From positions 47,267-111,266 of the forward strand of contig JBBFLK010000008.1 of the NCBI GenBank assembly GCA_037479115.1: a DNA stretch of 64,000 nt. Direction: 5' to 3'. Shown here in pieces: positions 58,415 through 64,000 of the stretch. Origin of the DNA: Anaerohalosphaeraceae bacterium. GTDB taxonomy: Bacteria; Planctomycetota; Phycisphaerae; Sedimentisphaerales; Anaerohalosphaeraceae. Made by a program: the position numbers and the translations under genes. Every line of letters starts with the position of its first letter. Position 1 is the stretch's first letter. Under the pieces are notes generated by a model, which ran no database searches, was not told the DNA's origin, and worked only from the letters and a program-made list of their open reading frames with translations.

Positions 58415-59683
58415 TTAAGCAGACTCCCGTTTCTGCCGGGCGGCGGCAAACAAATCCACCTTGCCCTCCACCACCTCCGGCGTCACGACATATCGGCCCG
58501 GCTTGGGTTCCTCCGGCAGGCGATACATCAAATCCAGCATTAAATCCTCCACAATAGCCCGCAATGCCCTCGCCCCTGTATCCCGCTGCATCGCCTTCTT
58601 AGCCAAAAGCCGAAGGGCCTCATCCGTAAAACGCAGCTCCGCATTCTCCATTTCAAAAAGCTTCTGATACTGCTTGACCAGTGCATTCTTCGGCTTGGTC
58701 AGAATGTCCACAAGAGCGTCTTCATCCAGCGCTGTCAGGGTTGCGATAATCGGAAGTCTCCCCACAAATTCCGGAATCATCCCGAACTCGATAATGTCCT
58801 CCGGAGTGACTTGAGAGATAATCTCCGAATAATCCGCCTTTTTGTCGTGCCGCCCTTCGTATTCCGAGCCGAAGCCAATCAGTTTTTTTCCCAGACGTTT
58901 CTTAATGATGTTGTCCAGCCCCACAAACGTCCCGCCGCAAATGAAGAGGATATGCGTGGTATCCACTTGAATGTAGGCCTGCTCCGGATGTTTCCGGCCC
59001 CCCTGCGGAGGAACATTTGCAATCGTCCCCTCCAGCATCTTCAAGAGTGCCTGCTGAACCCCTTCCCCCGAAACATCGCGGGTAATCGAGACATTTTGTG
59101 TCGTTTTACCGATTTTGTCGATTTCATCGACATACACAATCCCCCGCTGGGCCGCTTCAATATCAAAATCCGCCGCCTGCAGCAGCCGCAGCAGAAAGTT
59201 TTCCACATCCTCGCCTACATACCCCGCCTCCGTCACCGTCGTCGCATCACAGATGGCAAACGGCACATTCAGCACGCGGGCCAGCGTCCGCGCCAAAAGC
59301 GTCTTGCCGGACCCCGTTGGACCAATCAAAAGGATGTTCGACTTATCAATCTCCACATCCTCATCCCGACTGTCTGTATGCAGCAGCCGCTTGTAATGAT
59401 TGTGAACCGCCACCGAAAGGGCCTTCTTGGCCTTTTCCTGACCAATCACATATTGATCGAGGAACTCCTTAATCTCCCGCGGTTTCGGCACATCCCGAAT
59501 GAGTTCTGAAGACGAGCTCTGCCGGCGCTTTTCCTGCCGAACAATGTTGTAGCAAAGCTCGACACAATCCGCGCAGATATACACCCCGCCCGGACCCGCC
59601 ACAAAGGCATCCATCGGATGCTTGCTGCGCCCGCAAAAACTGCACATTTCCCGGGTTTTTCCCGAATTGTTTGTTTTGGCCAT
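58415..59683 (-). CDS. clpX: ATP-dependent protease ATPase subunit ClpX
   Basis: The 422-residue unfoldase has the N-terminal zinc domain (CSFCG and CADCVELC), Walker [14 protein letters not shown], pore loop GYVG in [11 protein letters not shown], Walker [11 protein letters not shown], the ClpP-contact loop IGF ([12 protein letters not shown]) and sensor II in [10 protein letters not shown]. It unfolds tagged proteins and feeds them to ClpP. No clpP is adjacent. The start has GGAG eight bases upstream. Confidence 0.96.
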   Translation of the reverse strand: MAKTNNSGKTREMCSFCGRSKHPMDAFVAGPGGVYICADCVELCYNIVRQEKRRQSSSSELIRDVPKPREIKEFLDQYVIGQEKAKKALSVAVHNHYKRLLHTDSRDEDVEIDKSNILLIGPTGSGKTLLARTLARVLNVPFAICDATTVTEAGYVGEDVENFLLRLLQAADFDIEAAQRGIVYVDEIDKIGKTTQNVSITRDVSGEGVQQALLKMLEGTIANVPPQGGRKHPEQAYIQVDTTHILFICGGTFVGLDNIIKKRLGKKLIGFGSEYEGRHDKKADYSEIISQVTPEDIIEFGMIPEFVGRLPIIATLTALDEDALVDILTKPKNALVKQYQKLFEMENAELRFTDEALRLLAKKAMQRDTGARALRAIVEDLMLDLMYRLPEEPKPGRYVVTPEVVEGKVDLFAAARQKRESA

Positions 59684-59731
59684 TTATCGACTCCGTTTTA
59701 CGGTTTTTCTCGATTCTTACCAGTTGTAATT

Positions 59732-59760
59732 ATTCTACCCCTTAAATCCAAAATAGGCAA
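59732..59760 (-). promoter_or_regulatory. Promoter of clpX
   Basis: TTGCCT and TAGAAT on the minus strand are 17 bases apart, with a predicted start about 40 bases before the clpX ATG. It is divergent from the promoter at 59783 with 22 bases between them. Confidence 0.45.
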
Positions 59761-59782
59761 CCCGCTTTTCCGCCGAAAAAGT

Positions 59783-59811
59783 TTGACTTCTTCCTCCGGA
59801 CAGCATACACT
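59783..59811 (+). promoter_or_regulatory. Promoter of the dockerin-like secreted protein gene
   Basis: TTGACT and TACACT are 17 bases apart; predicted start near 59818, giving a leader of about 110 bases. Confidence 0.5.
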
Positions 59812-59926
59812 AAGACAATAATCAAGGAGTTTTTCAGCATCGTTTCGCCCTCTTTCCGAGCAACCGTGAAACGCTTCTGAATCGCAAAAGAACAAAACCA
59901 GAACCTGCTTTTCAGGAGGTCCAATT

Positions 59927-61171
59927 ATGAAAAACTCTTGGTTTCTTTCCGTTTTGACCGCACAAACCGTCTTTCTGTCCTCCCTGTTCGCCCTGACGCT
60001 CGACACCGGCTCCATCGTTCAGGTCAATACCAATGAAGACAGCCGTCCTTTCGGCTACAATGAAACGTTCGCTGCCTCATCCGAAGCCGTCGTCTGGCTG
60101 GATGAGCGAAATCCTTCCGGAGTTCCTCAATTATACGGCATCCGAATGGACGACCCCAACCGCACCGAATTTCTCATTGACCCGTACGTTCCCTGGGCCA
60201 ACGGCGTCAAAATATCCGGCAGCCGAGCCCTTTACAAAAGCGAAGACTTTCCATCTCCGAATGTCCTGAGGGTCGCCGACATTCAAAATCCCGCCTCCCC
60301 GCAGATTCTCACCATCCAGCCGAACATAAACGTTTCGGTCTTTGACATCAACGGACCGTGGATTGCGTACGCCGGTTCCGGAGAAAGCACGGAGTATCGA
60401 GATATCGTTACAGCCGCGGATGTCTCAGACTTTCAGAATCCGCAAACGTACCGAATCGCCGAGCTTCCGGAAAACGCCTACGTCAGCAGTCTGGCTCTTG
60501 AATCGCCTTATCTGGTCTGGATTGAATATACAGGAGAAGGCGGAACGGCAAAAATAGCCGACCTAACCAACCCCGCCGCCCCTTCGATTCAGAGTGTTCC
60601 TCTGCCGGAAAATTTTTATCTGGAAAGCATCCGTGTCTCCGACAATGCCCTCATTGGACGCGCCTGGTACGGCTGGGAGGTTGTCCTGTGCCTGGTTCGA
60701 GATTACCGAGCGCCCCACTGGACTATCCAGCGAATTCGACCGGGCGGCATTCTCGATGAATATCTGCACAGCGGCCCTCGACTCGACGGGCCCTTTGCCG
60801 TCTGGGTTACAACCGCCCGAGCCCCCGCTTTCCTGGATGACAGCGAGCCGCGAAACGAATCCGGCTGGAAGCTCAAAGCCGTTTCCATCTACAATCTCGG
60901 CAACATCGTCACCCTGCTGAATACGCCTTATGAAAATGAAATCGGATTTGCCGATATCGCCGGCAGACAAATTGTCTGGTCTCAGGAGGAAACCTATATC
61001 CAAGCCGACCTTTTTCAAGCAGCTCTTGAGCTCGAATGCGGAGACTGGGGCTACAAACCCGGCGACATCAACAAAGACTGCCGGGTCGATCTGGAAGATT
61101 TGGCCTGTCTGAGCCGGAACTGGCTGTCCTGCACAACCCCCGACCAGCCCGATTGCCAGCTCGGTTCTTAG
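59927..61171 (+). CDS. Secreted beta-propeller-like protein with C-terminal dockerin-like repeat
   Basis: The 414-residue product has a signal peptide (FLSVLTAQTVFLSSLFALT). The body repeats a pattern of a strand ending in W plus an acidic turn (AVVWLDERNPSGVPQLYGI, PWIAYAGSGESTEYRDIV, PYLVWIEYTGEGGTAKIADL), as in TolB-like propellers. The last 45 residues (GDINKDCRVDLEDLACLSRNWLSC) form a dockerin-like calcium loop that is widespread at the ends of Phycisphaerae exported proteins. It is probably surface-associated and could bind a polysaccharide or a cell-surface partner. AGGAGG stands just before the ATG. Confidence 0.75.
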   Translation: MKNSWFLSVLTAQTVFLSSLFALTLDTGSIVQVNTNEDSRPFGYNETFAASSEAVVWLDERNPSGVPQLYGIRMDDPNRTEFLIDPYVPWANGVKISGSRALYKSEDFPSPNVLRVADIQNPASPQILTIQPNINVSVFDINGPWIAYAGSGESTEYRDIVTAADVSDFQNPQTYRIAELPENAYVSSLALESPYLVWIEYTGEGGTAKIADLTNPAAPSIQSVPLPENFYLESIRVSDNALIGRAWYGWEVVLCLVRDYRAPHWTIQRIRPGGILDEYLHSGPRLDGPFAVWVTTARAPAFLDDSEPRNESGWKLKAVSIYNLGNIVTLLNTPYENEIGFADIAGRQIVWSQEETYIQADLFQAALELECGDWGYKPGDINKDCRVDLEDLACLSRNWLSCTTPDQPDCQLGS

Positions 61172-61272
61172 CAGAGAAAGCGCCGTTTCGCTTTATAAAA
61201 CAAAGAAAAACAGGGTTGTGACAGAAACCAACAAACCGGAGTGTTTTTGCCCGACGGCCCTGATGCGGAAGC

Positions 61273-61686
61273 TTATAAGTGGTAATCTCCGGCGGCTTCC
61301 GGCTGATAGAGAACTTTTTCTATCCGAAGTCGACGCAAACCCGACGGCACACGCCATTGGATTTCATCCCCCTCCCGATAGCCGAGGATGGCTGTTCCAA
61401 CCGGTGCCAAAACTGAAACGGCCCCGTTGTCTATATCTGCATCCTTCGGGAAGACAAGGGTGTAAATCATTGTCTCAGAAGTATCAATATCCCGCAGCAA
61501 AACCTTTGAGTTCATTGTCACCACATCCGGCGGAACCTCCTGCGGTGAAACAATCCGAGCCCGTCGGAGCTCTCCTTCCAGGGCTTGAAGGTCCTCTCGA
61601 CCGCCGCCGAACATCCGGGCTACATCAAGTAGCTCTTCCAGCCGTTTCTGATCAAATTGAGTGATGTAGATAGTCCTCTGTTTCAT
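61273..61686 (-). CDS. rnk: GreA/GreB-domain regulator of nucleoside diphosphate kinase (Rnk)
   Basis: The 137-residue protein has a short N-terminal helical part (ITQFDQKRLEELLDVARMF) and the GreA/B C-terminal domain (PPDVVTMNSKVLLRDIDTSETMIYTLVFPKDADIDNGAVSVLAPVGTAILGYREGDEIQWRVPSG). This is the Rnk form, which lacks the long coiled coil of GreA. Rnk binds RNA polymerase near the secondary channel in E. coli and affects nucleoside diphosphate kinase levels. It is 92 bases after the RNase H-PurN gene on the same strand. Confidence 0.88.
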   Translation of the reverse strand: MKQRTIYITQFDQKRLEELLDVARMFGGGREDLQALEGELRRARIVSPQEVPPDVVTMNSKVLLRDIDTSETMIYTLVFPKDADIDNGAVSVLAPVGTAILGYREGDEIQWRVPSGLRRLRIEKVLYQPEAAGDYHL

Positions 61687-61778
61687 GCAGCGGCCTCCAA
61701 TTCAACTCTTCATCCTCCCCAATATAGTCTTTCCAGATACCGGCGGCAAGCCAAAAGGGCGAAAAACAGGACAGCGGC

Positions 61779-62846
61779 TTACTGAATATGGACTCGTCCT
61801 TCTTTGACCTTCAGCCGACCGGCGGCAAATAATCGGATTGCCTCCGGATAGGCAATGCATTCCTCCCGGAATACCCGGGCGGCCAGGGTATCCGCATCAT
61901 CCCCTTCCAGCACCGGACAGCATCGCTGCACAATAATCGGCCCGGCATCATATTCATTCGTACAGAAATGTACCGTGCAGCCGCTCACCTTGCAGCCCGC
62001 CTTCAGCACTGCCTCATGAACATGATGCCCCCACATCCCCTGCCCCCCGAAACTCGGCAGCAGCGCCGGATGAATATTCATCACCCGGTTTTCATACCGC
62101 TTGGGAATCTCCCAAAGACACAGCCACCCCGCCTGCACGGCCAAATCCACGCGGGCCTTGTCCAGTTCCTCCGCAATCCGCTCACTGAATGAATGAACAT
62201 CTGCAAAATCCTTCCGGCGGATAATCACCGGCTCCAGCCCGATTTCCCGAGCCCGCTGCACCCCCGCCACCGTCGAACGGGAACTAATCACCAGCACAAT
62301 CTGGGCCGGCAGACGTCCCGCCTGAATCTCCTGGTGAAGATTCACCATCGTCCGCCCGCCCCCGCTCAGCAAAATCCCCAGCCGAATCGGCTGAATATCC
62401 CTCCATGAGCCCTCCCGGTAAATGTCTCGCCGCAAATCCATTGCCTCATTGGCCAGCTTATCCGCCTCCGCGTTTTTCTCTCGCGGAATATGCTCCGCCC
62501 TCCACCGGTCAAAACCGGCCAGAATCTTTCGGCATGCCTCATACAACGGCAGGAGATTGTCACTTTTGACCTTGTACTGCCCATTGAGCTGCCGTACCAG
62601 CAGTTCGCTGTCGCTGAACAGTACGAGCTCTTTTGCCCCCCGCTTTTGAGCCGCCCGAAGCCCTTCCAGTACCGCCGTGTACTCTGCAATGTTATTCGTC
62701 GTTTCCGGCTGATAAATCGCCCGGCTTTCAATGAATTCCCCTGCCGGCGTCTGAAGAAGATATGCCCCCGCTCCCGGACCCGGATTGCCCCGGCTGCCTC
62801 CGTCTGTATAAAGATGTAAGACCATTTCTCCTTTTGAACTCCCCAT
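61779..62846 (-). CDS. Fusion of RNase H-like and phosphoribosylglycinamide formyltransferase domains
   Basis: Residues 9-137 are an RNase H domain with catalytic Asp15 (LYTDGGSRGNPGPG), Glu55 (NNIAEYTAVLEGL), Asp79 (FSDSELLVRQL) and Asp129 (NAEADKLANEAM). Residues about 153-355 are a PurN-type formyltransferase: the phosphate loop LGILLSGGGRT, NIHPALLPSFGG with Asn257 and His259, and Asp300 in YDAGPIIVQ. All catalytic residues appear intact. PurN moves formyl from 10-formyl-THF to GAR in purine synthesis; the RNase H domain would cut RNA in RNA-DNA hybrids. One uninterrupted frame spans both. Start 62846 has AAGGA seven bases upstream. Confidence 0.9.
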   Translation of the reverse strand: MGSSKGEMVLHLYTDGGSRGNPGPGAGAYLLQTPAGEFIESRAIYQPETTNNIAEYTAVLEGLRAAQKRGAKELVLFSDSELLVRQLNGQYKVKSDNLLPLYEACRKILAGFDRWRAEHIPREKNAEADKLANEAMDLRRDIYREGSWRDIQPIRLGILLSGGGRTMVNLHQEIQAGRLPAQIVLVISSRSTVAGVQRAREIGLEPVIIRRKDFADVHSFSERIAEELDKARVDLAVQAGWLCLWEIPKRYENRVMNIHPALLPSFGGQGMWGHHVHEAVLKAGCKVSGCTVHFCTNEYDAGPIIVQRCCPVLEGDDADTLAARVFREECIAYPEAIRLFAAGRLKVKEGRVHIQ

Positions 62847-62875
62847 CTGGGCATCCTTGAAAACAAAAAAAGCGG

Positions 62876-63613
62876 CTAATCTGTACCGCTTTCCCTCAGA
62901 TAGAGGATTCGTGTGCAGTTCGTACAGCGTAAAATCTCATCTTTGGTCGTCAGGATGTTCACCATCTCCGCCGGCAGCCCCATAAAACACCCTCCGCAGC
63001 TGTAGGAAGCTGAATGCTCATCCGACTTCTCAATCGCCGCCATTGCCTCGCCGTCATACGTCTCGGCCACCCGGACAAACAGATTCAAAACCTCCGATGG
63101 AATCTGCTTAGCCGCTTCGTCCCACTCCGCCTGAATTGCATCAATATCCTTCTGATACTCGGCCGCCTTGACCTCCGCCTCCGTCCGCACCTGCTCCACG
63201 CGGGCCTTCTGCTCTTCAATCTGCTTTTGAATCTCCGCACACGCCGCCTGGTCGGTCTCCAGATTCTTCATCAATTCGAGAACCTGATTTTCGAGTTTGG
63301 CATCATCGGCCTTGGCGGTATTCAGTTCGGTGAGGATGGCGGAATATTCTTTGTTGGTGCGGGCCAAATTGAGTTGAGAGCGGAGTTTGGCAATGTAGGC
63401 ATCACGCTCCTTCAGTTCCAGCTCCAGCCGGTCCGCCTGAATTCGGGTCATCCGGATTTCCTCCTGCTTGGCCTCCAGATTGCTCTGCAGGGTTCGCAGC
63501 TGGTTTTCCTGAAAGAGCACGCTCCGACGGCATCGGTTCAGCTTCGTCTTGGCCGCCCGAAGCCGATTTTCGATCCGCTGGAGCTTGATTAACCCCTCTA
63601 AAATCGGTCCCAT
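62876..63613 (-). CDS. Coiled-coil C4-type zinc-ribbon protein
   Basis: The 245-residue protein is a long coiled coil (residues about 10-185) followed by a C4 zinc ribbon (CGGC at about 205, CTNC near 233, ending ILYLRES). This is the C4-type zinc-ribbon (zf-RING_7, DUF164) family found in most bacteria, which is linked to nucleic-acid metabolism; its function is unsettled. It lies 29 bases before the RNase H-PurN gene and likely shares its transcript. AGAGGA precedes the ATG. Confidence 0.88.
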   Translation of the reverse strand: MGPILEGLIKLQRIENRLRAAKTKLNRCRRSVLFQENQLRTLQSNLEAKQEEIRMTRIQADRLELELKERDAYIAKLRSQLNLARTNKEYSAILTELNTAKADDAKLENQVLELMKNLETDQAACAEIQKQIEEQKARVEQVRTEAEVKAAEYQKDIDAIQAEWDEAAKQIPSEVLNLFVRVAETYDGEAMAAIEKSDEHSASYSCGGCFMGLPAEMVNILTTKDEILRCTNCTRILYLRESGTD

Positions 63614-63665
63614 CGAAAGTCCTCTCTGAAATTGTAAAAGTTCCCCTCATCAAATTAAACGAAAT

Positions 63666-63694
63666 ATTATGACCTCCCTGAAAACCTTCCGCAA
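63666..63694 (-). promoter_or_regulatory. Promoter of the zinc-ribbon/RNase H-PurN/rnk transcript
   Basis: TTGCGG and CATAAT on the minus strand are 17 bases apart, ending about 53 bases before the zinc-ribbon ATG. Confidence 0.5.
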
Positions 63695-63699
63695 TAAAA

Positions 63700-64000
63700 T
63701 TTTTCCCGATTTTCTTGCTCTCCTTTTCCCCTCCTCTTCACCGGAATCCGATTCCCCTCCGGCTATTTTTTCTCCATTCTGAATTCGTAATTCTTCATTT
63801 CCTTAATTCTTACCCGGGGCTATTGCCCACACTGGCTGATTCAAATCCCGACGGCCTATTTTTTGGAGCCTGCGTCAGCAGGCATCATACGACAGCCCCG
63901 CCCGCAAGGGCGGGGAAAAAAGAGAATGAAAACCCTATCCCCATCTTCCCCGGGCTTACGCCCGAGGCTATTTTCTCATATCAGACCTCCATCATTCCTA
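63700..64000. other. Gene-free window end with short GC-rich repeats
   Basis: No reading frame is credible. A perfect hairpin CCCCGCCC-GCAA-GGGCGGGG stands at about 63897-63917 without a T-run. Two related segments, ACCCGGGGCTATTGCCC near 63813 and CCCCGGGCTTACGCCCG near 63949, look like copies of a short intergenic repeat. Their nature is unknown. Confidence 0.4.

Overview
The window is chromosomal DNA from a bacterium that looks like a planctomycete of the class Phycisphaerae (Sedimentisphaerales-like). The clues are a flagellar operon in a planctomycete-type arrangement, a tandem pair of long zinc-ribbon signal peptidases I, a tubulin/FtsZ-fold protein with a lysine-rich tail, a secreted propeller protein ending in a dockerin-like calcium repeat, and large SPFH membrane proteins. 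This placement is inferred from gene content and not from a phylogenetic marker. There are no rRNAs, insertion sequences, CRISPR arrays or phage genes. The window is dense housekeeping and envelope DNA. Many genes are preceded by a TTGnnn-N16/17-TAnnnT type promoter.

Layout. 0-2.6 kb (+): the end of a YjbQ-family gene, a secreted protein, an ECF sigma factor and its zinc-binding membrane anti-sigma partner. 2.6-8.1 kb (-): cardiolipin synthase, an acetyl-CoA hydrolase/transferase fused to a GNAT domain, and an ADP-forming acyl-CoA synthetase. 8.3-8.6 kb (+): tRNA-Thr(CGT) and tRNA-Lys(CTT). 8.6-12.2 kb (-): pgi and a UvrD/PcrA helicase. 12.3-23.0 kb (-): an envelope gene run with three SPFH proteins (HflC- and HflK-like plus a large one), a P1B metal ATPase, an ABC ATPase with a repeat-bearing tail, its permease and a membrane-anchored protein of unknown function. 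23.2-28.4 kb: an orphan ABC permease, a GNAT, a PutP-like symporter, a candidate small RNA, a 3D-domain envelope protein and an SNase-like/zinc protein.

28.4-32.4 kb (-): an Rrf2 regulator heading pstSCAB. 32.5-34.4 kb (+): ilvC and a lipoprotein. 34.5-35.6 kb (-): HAD and CYTH proteins. 35.9-37.3 kb (+): the tubulin-like GTPase with a histone-H1-like tail. 37.4-40.5 kb (-): two signal peptidases I. 40.7-45.3 kb: HU, an HNH nuclease, an RluA pseudouridine synthase, an M48 protease, a membrane protein and csrA. 45.7-46.0 kb holds a strongly structured candidate noncoding RNA.

46.1-58.2 kb (-) is a flagellar operon: TPR proteins, a sigma-54 activator, fliL, fliM, fliN, flhA, fliA, several unknown small genes and lipoproteins, and a FlgM-like gene. 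A near-perfect sigma-54 promoter precedes its first gene and a sigma-28-like promoter precedes the last, which fits a sigma-54 -> sigma-28 cascade. 58.4-64 kb: clpX, a secreted dockerin-like protein, rnk, an RNase H-PurN fusion and a C4 zinc-ribbon coiled-coil protein.

The items most worth a second look are the tubulin-like protein with the basic tail, the two unassigned RNAs, the RNase H-PurN fusion, the multivalent tail on the ABC ATPase, and heptanucleotide repeats that place stop codons in every frame behind two genes.
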